This document shows positions 1-11,600 of a DNA stretch of 64,000 nucleotides, piece by piece. The DNA is taken from positions 16,215,001-16,279,000 of the forward strand of contig WPIO01000001.1 of assembly GCA_009760855.2 (NCBI GenBank), given 5' to 3'. Under the pieces are notes generated by a model. The model was not told the origin of the DNA. It did no database searches and saw nothing but the letters and a program-made list of their open reading frames with translations. A program made the translations under genes and the position numbers. The number at the start of each line of letters is the position of its first letter. The first letter of the stretch is position 1. The stretch is from Cristatella mucedo. Taxonomy: Eukaryota > Bryozoa > Phylactolaemata > Cristatellidae.

Positions 1-889
1 CATCGTAAACGTATTTGCAGCCATTCTTTGAGTATCTCAACAGAGCAGAGTGCCCAGTATATTCGCAAAAAGGCAAACAGCTTTTCGATGACTGCCTATC
101 AGAATTGTGCGTATATACCATCACTGTCTGAAAACAGATAAAAATTTGATTTCTGGCTTTCAAATTTAATTTTTTTTAACACTATTAAATACGAAAGCGT
201 CTAAAAACGGCACTGTTAAGTAATTTTAGCTTTCATTAAAAAAACTCAGAAAGAGCCAAGAATAATCGTAGATGCCTTGTAAACCTGACCACTTTCGAAA
301 TGGTTCAGAAATGGAGGAGAAAATGACTTCGCTGTGCATGACACTCATTCAACGGGATGCAGCCTAATTATGTTTAATAGTTAATCTAAGAGTTCGAGGC
401 AGCAATCAAACAAATTAACTCTGTCGAAAGCGAGGACTTACAGGTACGCGAAGAAGGAAACGTTAATGACTGAAAAGAAATATTGCCCGTCCTCGACAAT
501 GGAATCTCAACAAAATGACCTGGCAAGCTCTTCTCTATGAGAATGGCCCTGAGAGCTGAACGGCCTGCGAGAGTGGCTCATCTTTGAGCCCACATTCTTG
601 TCGTTAGAGTAGAGCCGGGCATGAGCGCCTGCTCAGGACTCTCGCAGCTTTTCCAATAGTCAGAAAATCTCTACCGAAAGGAGAAGAGACCGGCCGGCAT
701 GCTCAGGCGAGCAATCCAAGCGTCTGCGGCCCCCCCCACAGAAAATCTGAGCAGCTGGTCAAGGTCAAGCTACGGGCTTTGATTTACGGCCGGTAATCGG
801 TCCGATTTCCACGAATGATCAGCCGCCACGTCTTACAGAGAAGCTGTTTCGGGCTGAATGTTTTTAGCACGACAAACTGATTTGTTCTT
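1..889. other. Intergenic, no gene recognised
   Basis: AT-balanced sequence without a convincing ORF, splice-site pair or known repeat. A slightly GC-richer patch lies at about 540-830. Confidence 0.5.
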
Positions 890-892
890 TTT

Positions 893-957
893 TTAATGAT
901 AATAATGATAATACATTTGATACAGCACCCGCAGAGAACTCAATCTCTTTAATTACG
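893..957 (-). repeat. L2-like LINE 3' tail fragment
   Basis: Read on the minus strand this matches the short tail found throughout the window: an 'agagattgagttctctg' core, a 'gtgctgtatcaaatgtatta' end and an ATT-rich terminus. Only the tail is present, so it is a severely 5'-truncated insertion. Confidence 0.6.
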
Positions 958-2462
958 TGGTTAGAGGTGACATGCACAAGGTCATCATGCCAGTATAGTT
1001 AGTGGCAGCCTTAAAATTCCCTTGAGGCACTCAAAGTAAATTTCAGTCCTTTTCTGCTGCTTTCCTGAACCTTAAAAATCTTTATTTAGAAAATTCGACC
1101 ACAGATTAATAAATCCTACGCATTAGTCTTTGTTTTCTTATTTAGCTTCAGTTGTGACAAAACACGGGCGATTGCTTTCTCGGTGTCTCGCTAGCTATGG
1201 CTTGATTTTAATTTCTAAAACACTGAAATTGAATTAACTTTATTCAATAGATTAGGAAAATAGAGATGTCGGGTCTCTGTAGATTATCTCTACTAGCCGC
1301 ACAGATATATTTTTTAAGCCATGAAGAAGCGAGATCCTGCATTATGTTTAAGTAACATGTCTCAATAGTGCCTACTTGTAATCACTGCTTCTGACGTCAA
1401 CCAGTTTGCGTAATGGGAGTTGAATATAAATTTGCGTTGCACAAAAGCATATCTTTATATAGACTAGCTGATATCTTCTTCTCTATTACCCTGAAACTTG
1501 TTAAAACTGGCCTCTTGAAATTAATTGACGTCGTTCCTGTGGCATCGTGAGGGCCACGCTGTGGAGCGCTACAAAGCGTGATAGGCGAGAAAGGCCACAT
1601 TGCAAAAAGCGAGTTTTTGCATGACTAAATGTGAATGCATCTATGTTATTCGGTGGCAGTTCTTTGGCATCGTATTTTAACGCTATAGCTTTTCTGAGCA
1701 TCAGTGAGATACCAGCAGGAAGACAGGCGAGGTAAAGACCAGCGCTTGCAAAAAAGCAAAAGATCTTCGCCTAAGCAAAAGACAGAGAACATTTTCACAC
1801 TGGCTTTTTATGCAGTGCTTTCATCGCGCGCGATCTTGATTAGAAATAAACTGTACAGGATAATTCATTTCTACGGAGTAGCGGTATAATTAATCTTGCT
1901 TGTTTATTTGTTTATCGTTGCTTTTACCCATGACGCGGTCCCATTCAAGATATTCTCCACAACTAAACAGCTGAAAAAGGTGATGCAATTTGTTAGCTGT
2001 TGGTCAGCAAAAAATTCTGACGAAAACATACAGGAAGATGTTTTATCGATTCCTAGCTTTAGTGTGGCTCGAGAACGATCAAAAAAGGTTTTCTCATGTA
2101 CAGTAAATAATTGTTTGAATTTTTGCGTACATAGGAAAATGTTGAGAGTTTTCGCATACGTTTAAAATTAAATTTCCCAACTCCATGCCAACGATCATCA
2201 ATTTCCTTTTCTCAACAGATCAGATTAAACATGTAAGTGGATGATGCCTAAAAACTTCAGCTTTAGTTCTTTTCCATTCGCATTATTTGAGTCCAGTAAG
2301 ATTTCTATCTTTTCTTTTACTTATAGATTTATCTTGGTGTGTTACGTTTTTACTGAATCGTGCTGAGTACTCAACGTGGCGCATGCTTGTGAAAAATCTC
2401 ACCTATTTCACTTTATCTCCTCGCCCAGGTATCCCGCTCTGCATGTACTTAACATGTCAACC
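958..2462. other. Intergenic, nothing recognised
   Basis: Several ORFs of 60-100 codons occur (for example 1896-2165 and 2287-2595), but none resembles a known family or shows splice context. I call no gene here. Confidence 0.45.
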
Positions 2463-2765
2463 AGCATTGGCGGAGCCAGGCAGAAGGCAGAGGAGCATTT
2501 CCCCCTTTAGCGGGGCAGCGACCTGCGCCACCACCAATTCCTACGCCCTCCCACCGTCACCGACGACAAGATTATGTCTTAATTCCTTACGATAAGCAAG
2601 CGCCGAGTTCTTGTCAAATAAACTCTGACTTTGCGTGATAATGTTAATAAACTGTGGGTGGTCTAGCACCGCCTACTAAAAATACCTGCGGTTCTTGCAC
2701 CTACATGAAAATTTGGCTGGTCTTGCTTCCCATGATGAAAATCCTGGCTCCGCCGCTGTCAACGA
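2463..2765. repeat. Possible MITE-like foldback element
   Basis: The ends are inverted relative to each other: 'ggcggagccagg' near 2468 and 'cctggctccgcc' near 2744. An internal segment (ccccc..gcggggca..) resembles minus-strand sequence at about 46440-46510, which suggests a dispersed family. No coding capacity or clear target-site duplication is visible. Confidence 0.3.
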
Positions 2766-3594
2766 GATTTGTGTTATACCATGAATGTAAGCAGTCTCTG
2801 AGACAGTATCGCTGTATAATCCCTGTACAATTGACAGAGAGGGTCGCATAAACTGTGCTGTATCATACATGAAATTTTTCACAGCAAACATATATGCATA
2901 AAATCAACAGTCAGACGTCTGCGACAGAAGTTTTAAATTTAGACATCTACCTTGAGGACTCAAAACAATTGAGTGCGATGAAACTGCCGTGTTCATTCTG
3001 TATCATGAATATGAGATATTTTTGTTTTAGCACATAATTTCAATTGCTAATAGCTTCAGCACTATGTTCGTTTAATGGTCATAAGGTGGTCTGCCTTAAA
3101 ACCATCAATGCCTGCCTCTCCAAACCTCAAAAGAATGTCTGTCTTCTCTGTTTAAGAAGAGCACAACTCATTGTTCCACCGTCAACAGTTCTTAATTTAG
3201 AGCTATCTGCTTTTTAATAGTGGATCTGCTTTTTCCTAGATACAACTTCCTTGGCACGAGAGTGGTCTAAAATAATCATGCACATATTGCAAGCACTTCT
3301 AGACTTTGTTGCATTGCTCTCAATTTACTTCAATCGCAATTATGCAGCACCCACTTATGGTACCTAGGCAGTTTTTAGAACCAACATGGCAAACCTAGGT
3401 ACCTCAATTGGTGGTGACACATTCCATCTAAAATTATAATAAGATATTTGCATAGTGCTAATAAGATAGCTAAATTGCTGCAATTTGAATATGCTGCAAA
3501 GGATGCGTTTCGATTCGTTGGTGATAACGTATATAATAATTGCATGAACAAGCGCGTTAAGGAAAATCCGCGTAGACCTAGCAAATTCTGTCGA
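2766..3594. other. Intergenic, nothing recognised
   Basis: AT-rich sequence. The ORFs present are short and have no recognisable motifs. Confidence 0.45.
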
Positions 3595-4335
3595 GAGGGT
3601 ACTTGTTTAGCTTCTTTCTTAAATGTAATTATGTCAGGGTGTGTCGTGAGGTCAGTCAGAATTGAGTTCCAAACTTTGGCAGCATAAGAACTAAAGGCAC
3701 TTCCTCCAAGGGATTTGGGGTTGGTTCGAGAGAGGCGCTGTAAAATAACGGGAGACGGAAGAGCTGATCGTACAACGATTTACCCGATTGGGAAGTCATT
3801 CGGATAGCTAGGCTGGAGCTAGAGGATGAAGGGATCTGCAAGTAAGTAGTCAAACTTGAAATCGATACACTTCTTGGCGAGATGCTAGCACCAATGCAAA
3901 TCGATGAGAAGTAGTGCAATGTGGCAATTGTTATGCTCACTACAGACAAGCCTAGCTGCAGAATGTTGCATTAAATGCAAGCGCGTTGTTGCAAATACCT
4001 GAAGACCTTCAAGCGGGGAGTTACAGAAGTCGAGACTATGTCATAAGTGCGCACCAACTTGGATGTGGTATCCCTGTTTAAGTAGGACCCAAATTTTTAT
4101 AGCGATGCGTACATTAGTTGAAACTAGGCAGACTTAAAGGCAGACTTAAGTGGGGATCTGGTGTGGTCGTCTTTTGAAAGGAAACTTTGGAACAGCACAC
4201 CCACATTGCATGCAGATTCTACAGGAGATATATGCTGGGCGTGCTCATTTTGAAAGTTAGAGAATTTTTTAATTTTCATGTAAGACTAGGTTTGCCCACG
4301 ACCCTTAAATAAGTTGGCTTGGCCTTTATTCAATT
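3595..4335 (-). mobile_element. Degenerate L2-like LINE, 3' part of reverse-transcriptase ORF
   Basis: On the minus strand this aligns by eye, block for block, with the better copy at 43897-44830. It covers the 'Leu-Gln-Leu-Val-Gln..Ala-Arg-Leu' region, the His-Trp-Leu-Pro region and the end of ORF2. The reading frame is broken by many stops and indels, so this is an old, 5'-truncated copy with no coding function. Confidence 0.75.
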
Positions 4336-5568
4336 TCAATGTCACCTCGGGTTGCAGCGTGTGCTACTACTGCCTAGCATAGTGTGTGCGACCCCAGAGC
4401 ATTTGAACGCCGGGCCACTTGCCCACGACGGCTAGCAGCCTACTTGGATACACGTTGTACAGGCCCGGCAAGTATCGAATCCTTTGATGCAAAATTTCTT
4501 TACGTAAGATTTCATTTTTTGTGCGAGCACCACTGTTCACGATAGAGAATTTTACTTACAAAAAAGTATTTACCCAATCTCCGAGCCCGTCTTTTTCCGC
4601 ACTGGCCTGAAAGGTCTGGCGCCGATGGGCTAAAACGCGCTAGGCCAACGATGTCACAGACCCGCACTGCCCGTCTTCTGTAAGCGCCCTCCTATTAGTA
4701 AGTTCTTATTCAAAGATTCTGTAAACATTGCGAAACCTCGTAGTTAATTGGTAATGTTGATTCGGAATTAGCGGTCGCGGTCTGACGCAGTCTAACGCAG
4801 TCTAAGCACTGCCTTCGAGCACACTATATTGTTGAAACGGAAGCGCCAGCGTAACCAGCCAGATTATTGCTGACAATCATTATTCGCAATTCTGTGGTAA
4901 TCTATGGCCGAGGCCTTATAAAATGCTGGCACCACAAGATAGGCAGGTGGTTGGGATTATAGACTGGGCATTGGAGCTGACTGGAGTTCTAGGCCACAGA
5001 GCCGTTGGTGTACGTCATGACTGTCGTTGAGAGCCTGTAACTGTCAGCTACTGTCAAATAGACTTGTGTACATTATGATGGGAATTTATATGTTGAGTTA
5101 TGAGCACTCTCCGCTGCTAGCTGTGCTACGAGGTTCAGGCGCCGCCGGTATTCGGTGCGCCTCAGCTGAGACTAGCACTGTTAAGAACGCTTTGTTTGCA
5201 GTCTAGTTCTGACCGGACAGGGAAGCCGCACACCACATTTGTAACATCAATCGATACGTCGTAGGCCACACCACTCTTCCGGCACTTAGAAGCACTCATA
5301 GACTTGTATTTATTTTTTTTAGTCCTTTGTTACCCATTTGCGCTGGAATGTACTCGTCTTCCGATACGCTTGTACGGAAGCTCCAATCAGATGCCTCCCC
5401 GCCCACATTCGTACGTTGTATATCTATGCTGCGCAGCTGCGCGGCCAGTAGGTGACTTCCGTTTACGTCCCCAGCGAGTTTATGGCATAAGTCAGTGCGC
5501 GAAACCCACGCCAGCATGGGCAATCGTTATCTGTAAAACATACTTTGACATTACAGTATTAGTTTTTG
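4336..5568. other. Intergenic upstream of RAD17
   Basis: No repeat family or ORF with recognisable homology was found. CpG content rises toward 5600, where the RAD17 5' region begins. Confidence 0.4.
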
Positions 5569-5688
5569 CGTGAGCCTGCGATCTTAATTCGGCAATGCGA
5601 ACGACATCACGTACCCGCTGGCCGCAATGTTAGGTTCCGGCCGGCGAATTGGCTCCCGGCGGCGCCTGTCGGACATTCGCTAGCCTGA
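5569..5688 (+). promoter_or_regulatory. CpG-rich, TATA-less 5' flank of RAD17
   Basis: The roughly 120 bases before the RAD17 start codon are rich in CpG and GGCGC/CCGGC motifs, and no TATA box lies at the usual distance. This fits a CpG-type housekeeping promoter or 5' leader. The transcription start cannot be placed from sequence alone. Confidence 0.4.
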
Positions 5689-8600
5689 ATGGATAGCTGG
5701 GTGACTTCCGCCTTCGGAAGCGTCGACGGCGCTCGCGGGTCCGGAGCAAAACAGAAGCGAGGCGGCGCGCGCTGCCCCGCACAGCCCCGCTCGGCTAGCA
5801 GTAAGACCTCGGCTCACTCCCGCCACCGGGCGACCGGCGCGGCGAGCCTCGAGCCCGGGGTGAAAGGCCCGAGCGACGGAGGTACGTGGGCCGAGAAGTA
5901 CGCCCCCGCGCGCCAATCGGAGGTGGCTGGCAACAAGAAAAAGCTCGAGAGCCTTCGGTCGTGGCTGCTCGACGCAGCAGCCGCCGCCGCGCAGCAGCGC
6001 AGCGCGCGGCGGCGCGCCCAGACGCCAGTCCTGCTGGTGACGGGCCCGTGCGGCTGCGGAAAGACGGCCGCCGTTAGAGCGCTCTGCAAAGAAAACGGCA
6101 TAGAAATTCAGGAGTGGAGCAATCAGACCGCCTCGGCCGTCCTCAACGCCGACGGAACGTACGCTTGGGGCGACTCGCAGTTGAAGCAGTTTGAGAGCTT
6201 CCTCGTGCGAGCGAGCAAGTACGCGCCGCTGAGCATCTTCGGAGAGTCGGCGAACGCGACGAGGCGGCGAGTGGTCCTGCTCGAAGAGCTGCCGAATGCC
6301 GTCTATCGGGACGTCGCGTCATTTCACGGGCTGCTCGCTCGCTATCGCCAGCGCGGCGGCAGTCCCTTGGTGATCGTCTTCAGCGCCGGCGGAATTGTGA
6401 GCCAGAAGTCGCTGTTTCCGGACGAGCTAATTAAGAACCTGCAAATAGAATGCCTGTCGTTTAACCCAGTGCCCAAGGCGGACATCTGTCGGCGCTTGCT
6501 GGCCATCGCTGACCGCGAGGGCGTCAGCCGAACTTGCCCGGACATTAAGAGTGAGCTCGAGCGAGTCAGCTGCTCTAGCGACGGCGACATTAGGTCGGCC
6601 ATTAATGCGCTTCAGTTCAACTACGGCGCGTCGGATTCGGCCGTCACCCGTTCGGCGCTAGACGACGCGTCGGGAAAAGACCTGTACGTTAACCTTTTCC
6701 GAGCCCTCGGCAAAGTGCTATATTGCAAGCGAACCGCAAGCGAAGCCGTCGGCGAAGGGGTTTCGCGCGGCAGCGCCTCAGACCTGCCGGCGTGCCCCGT
6801 CGACCAGGCGCGAAATCCGCTGGCGTTCAATCCGGAAGAGGTGTTCTCGCGGTCTCGTGTGTCGGAAGACTTCTACGTCATGTGCCTCCACCAGAACTAC
6901 TTGGACTTCGCGCACGACATCTCTGCTGCCGCGCGGTCGGCCGACAGCCTGAGCGAGTCGGACTATGCCAGGGGCAAGGACTGGGAGACCAGCTGCTTCA
7001 TGCAGCAGCAAGCCTACGGAGTTTCCATCGCCGTCCGAGGCTACCTCCATGCGAACAGCAGCAGCAAGCAGCGAGCAACAGCACCTGCTCATGGTGAGAC
7101 TGCCGTCGGTGGCGAGAGTGAGGCTGGCTAGTGCCTGAGATGCCGCCGGTGCTGCTTCCCCGGACGGCCTTTGGCATGCTCGTTTTAGTACATCAGTCTG
7201 TAGCGCGCCTTGAAATCGATCTCTTGCAGCCTGTTCTGTCTGCCAGCAGTTCGGCAGCACGCAATCGGCTGCTCTTTGCAGTGGGCCGGCCATTCATAGG
7301 AAGGGCTCGCTTAGTTGGGATGTGGGGCAACAGTTATGCAACTAGCACACTACTCACTTCATGGCAAACACACCTACCAGCGGCCGAGCAGGCAGCTAGA
7401 TAATAGTGAGAGTGGCCATGTGCCAAACAGTACTGCTGCTTGGCAGCGTGTTCCCGGGACTCGGCTCACACTCAGGACAGACTGTAAATATGGGCCCAAA
7501 TTATCGAAGCTTCTCAGAATCCTAGCTGATTAAACAGCCTCTTTTTGTATAGCGACAGAAGAGCCTTTACGGCTATCACCACCGCTTGCAGTGGCGATAA
7601 AGAATCGACCACCGCAGGAATCGAACCCACGACCTCGGGACCGAGGTCGTGAAAGCAACCGCCTTACCTAGTGTGCCATCACAGCTCACCGAATGACCTG
7701 CTTAAAGCAAAACGGCAGTCGTCACTCACGTAGACCAATTTGTAGACCACCATTGCCTGCCTGCTATTCATGCTATGACTCTCCGGGCCTGCTATGTGAA
7801 CTTAGCTGTTCTCAAACTAGAACTTGCATGATGAGGGTGGATGCACACCCCCCTCAGAGGGTAGATGGGTGCTTATTTGTGTTATGCCGTATCTGATGAT
7901 AGTTTGATGCTGCCTTCCCATAGGACTTGTGCCAGCCAGGTAGGAGCAAAGGTTAGGTGGCCTACGGAAAGAATCAGCTGGGCCTGAAAAGCTTAGGATT
8001 GGTCTTCGTGACCAGAGATCAAATCTTTCTACAGCAGGCGACCATTCAAGTAACAGCTGCGTATGCTGCCAGAGGACTATATCGGCTGGGGCCATGGGGC
8101 ATACCTTGCAGGGGTGTACCTTGGGGTTCTTCTAGAGTGCCTCTCATCTCGCCTGGGCATCACTGGCGCTGCTCTGCAATGGTTCAGGTCCTATCTCAGT
8201 GGGAGACTCCAGAGTATTGACGTGAATGGACAAAGATCATCCGAGGTACCTCTGTATATGGGGTACCTCAGGGCTCCGTGCCAGATCCGGTTCTTTTCAC
8301 GGTTTATACTCTACCTCTTGCTGATGGGATTGCCAAGCACAATCTAGGCTTTCACTTCTATGCGGATGACACTCAGTTGTACCTTTGCTTTGATCACTCC
8401 CAGCCTTCGAGCACCTCAAATTCTCTCAACTCACTTGCTGCATGTATTGATGATATCCGCACATGGATGGCAGCAAATTTTCTAAAACTAAACGATAATA
8501 AAACTAACTTACTAGTTATGGGCAAACCCAGTGTGATTCAGAAATTGGAAAGGCTGATTCTCAAAATTGGCTCTGCCAGCATATCTCCTGTTGAATCAGC

Positions 8601-11600
8601 TCGAAATCTAGGTGTCTTGTTCCAAAGTGACCTCTCGTTAGACGACCACATCAGCTCCACAGTCACATCTGCCTACTTTCAGCTACATAACATCACTAAA
8701 ATTCGGGCTTGCTTAGATAAGGATACCACGTCCAAGTTGGTCCATGCATTCGGGACATCCCGTCTCGACTTCTGCAACTCACTGCTTACTGGCCTACCGG
8801 CATGTGCGATCAGGCGATTGCAGCTGGTGCAAAACTCTGCAGCTAGGCTTGTCTGTCGTGAGCTTCGCAGTTGCCACATCACTCCACTTCTCGCCGACCT
8901 GCACTGGCTACCAGTCAAGCAACGGATCGACTTCAAGGTTTTGTCGCTCACTTTTAGGTCACTTCATTCTTTGGCTCCAGCCTATCTCTCAGATCTACTC
9001 CCCCACCAGGCCAAGCATCGTACCACCTGCTTTTGCGAATCCAACAGTCTACTAATACCTCGTATGGACCTGAAATCCTCTGGAGACCGTTTAGTTCGTA
9101 TGCTCCCGAAGCCTGGAACTGGCTTCCGACTTGCGGCACGACACCCCCTGACTTGACCACATAAAAAAAAAATAAAAACACATCTATTTATCACAGCACT
9201 TAGTGGGTCCACGTGATTCAACCTTTGCATGCTTATGCGTGCTGCCACTGTGCATGCTGCCACTAACCATGTTATGCTTGTTGTCATTGAGCACACTACC
9301 ACTAACCATTCCATCGTGCTTCCTTTGTAGCAACTGCCAAGTGCCTAGAAAGAGATTGAGTTCTCTGAGGGTGCTATATCAAATTTACTATTATTATTAC
9401 TATGCAATACACAATCACTATTTGAGCTTCTCACAGCTGGATTTTAAATTGTTATAGACCGGGGTCATACGCTGCTGCCATGTTATGTGTCAGTTGTCAG
9501 ACACCCTGGCTGCACCATTTGTAAAGGGTTTTTGGTGCAAGCAGGCAGATCTGCAAGTAGTGTGACATATAAGTCTATACATGGCTAGAATTGCTATGTA
9601 TAGACTTATGGCTCATCCTTTTCAGCGGTCCTGAGCTGCTACTTACTACCTTAACTGCTCTTCTGACTCTGCTATGCTTCCCACTTTCTCTTTATTGCAT
9701 GAGACGAAGTCTGTTGGCCACCGAATGCGTACCGAAAGCCGATTAGGCTGTGAGTGCGCTATACAAACTCGCCTGCGTAACACCCACATGGTTCTTATAA
9801 CTTTGTGGAGTTACAGACGGAGATACACTACATTTAGTGTCATTGACTGATCAATTGTAGTCACTTGCTATTGATCTGCCATGTTATGCACGTGCCAAGC
9901 TGCAGAACTGGTTTGCATTATCTAGCCGTGGAGCCTTTGAGTGGATTGTGGGGTTGTTATTGGATGTTCTGACCTCGACTGTATGCCTTGGCAGTTACCC
10001 TGCACCTACTCGAGTACGCAGCAGTCGCTCAACCTGCTGTAGCTTCTTAGATCAACTGTGCTGGACCAATGAATTCACGTAGTTCATATAGGTGTTACTA
10101 GGATGAGAGCTATGCGGCCACATGTTTGTGATTTAGCTTTTGACAATCGCTGATGCTCTAGTCTCAATGCTGTGAATGAGTACCTGTGCTAGCCTTGCCT
10201 GACAACATATTCTAGTAATGTCATATGTAGTCCACATCATTTGTTATGTTGGGCAGCCCCGATCACGTGATGAGGAGCTGCAACCAGTTTCCTGGGGTGA
10301 ATATATGGGAGGGGGGGCTGAAAATAGCTTTGAAGGCTGCAGCCTAGTGGTGGCTACTGCAGTCATATCCCTGAAAGGCACTCACGTTTGTGGAGCAACG
10401 TGCCAGTTCTCATTCCAGCATTCGATGCATAGTTATGACTGCCCCATACTACAAGTCAACCTGAATCGGCAGGCAGCTAAGACTTAGTCCATCTATTTGC
10501 AATTCTAGCTATGTATAGACTTATATGTCTCACTACTTGCAGATCTGCCTGCTTGCACCAAAAACCCTTTACAAATGGTGCAGCCAGGGTGTCTGACAAC
10601 TGACACATAACATGGCAGCAGCGTATGACCCCGGTCTATAACAATTTAAAATCCAGCTGTGAGAAGCTCAAATAGTGATTGTGTATTGCATAGTAATAAT
10701 AATAGTAAATTTGATATAGCACCCTCAGAGAACTCAATCTCTTTCTAGGCACTTGGCAGTTGCTACAAAGGAAGCACGATGGAATGGTTAGTGGTAGTGT
10801 GCTCAATGACAACAAGCATAACATGGTTAGTGGCAGCATGCACAGTGGCAGCACGCATAAGCATGCAAAGGTTGAATCACGTGGACCCACTAAGTGCTGT
10901 GATAAATAGATGTGTTTTTATTTTTTTTTATGTGGTCAAGTCAGGGGGTGTCGTGCCGCAAGTCGGAAGCCAGTTCCAGGCTTCGGGAGCATACGAACTA
11001 AACGGTCTCCAGAGGATTTCAGGTCCGTACGAGGTATCCCTTCCAGCCCATATGAAGTGCTTAGAAAGAGACTTACTTCACTTAGGTACTAGTACGTTAT
11101 TATTCCTACTATTATTATATAAAATCGGTTAAGGCTCGTCAACTTTAGGTGTAGAGCAATGCATGTCGAGTATTATGCAAGCACTGTCAGGAAGTATGCT
11201 TAAAAGTACTTTCTGGATAGCGTATATGTCAGCATCTTTTTTCCTGTTAGCTTTGTGCGCTTATCTGTTCGTGATTCATCCCATGTTGCTTATAAGGGGT
11301 CCTACTGACTTGCTGCTGAGTATCATCTTGGATGCTTCTGTGCGCGCTTGTGTAAGCATATGCTACCGTGCATGTCATGTCATGTCATGTCAGCTCTGGG
11401 CTATTGCTTCTCTTGCTGCGAGTTGTCAGACACCTACATGCAGATTGGGTTCTCTTAGGTTGCTATGCAAGACACTTCAATTTACAAGACAATAATAATA
11501 ATTGTTATTAATTTCTTGGGAAATTCTGGACACTACCAATAGCAGAGCTCGTAAAACTCGCAAATGTCCAAGTAGTGTGGCAACCGAAAGTAACTTGGGT

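Larger units (their letters stand above)
9055..11037. repeat. Large inverted repeat (arms about 540 bp) in RAD17 intron
   Basis: Arm 9055-9594 is the near-perfect reverse complement of arm 10499-11037; the two encode an identical 84-codon ORF in opposite orientations. Each arm contains the LINE 3' end plus about 190 bp of its downstream flank, so the inverted duplication came after the LINE insertion. The spacer is about 900 bp. The RAD17 pre-mRNA would be able to form a hairpin of about 540 bp. Confidence 0.92.

Noticed and set aside
6778-7293. Minus-strand ORF opposite RAD17 exon 1
   Set aside because: Antisense shadow of a GC-rich coding exon.
7131-7403. ORF immediately after the RAD17 exon 1 frame as its C-terminus
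   Set aside because: No similarity to the RAD17 C-terminal block, which is found instead at 13266-13867 with matching splice phase.
7600-7690. tRNA gene in the SINE head (also 12.0, 18.2, 33.9 and 58.9 kb)
   Set aside because: No normal anticodon arm or complete cloverleaf, and each is followed by a SINE body; they are tRNA-derived SINE heads.
9203-10890. Two identical 84-codon ORFs on opposite strands as a duplicated gene
   Set aside because: They cover the LINE 3' UTR and its flank inside the inverted repeat, with no coding signature.
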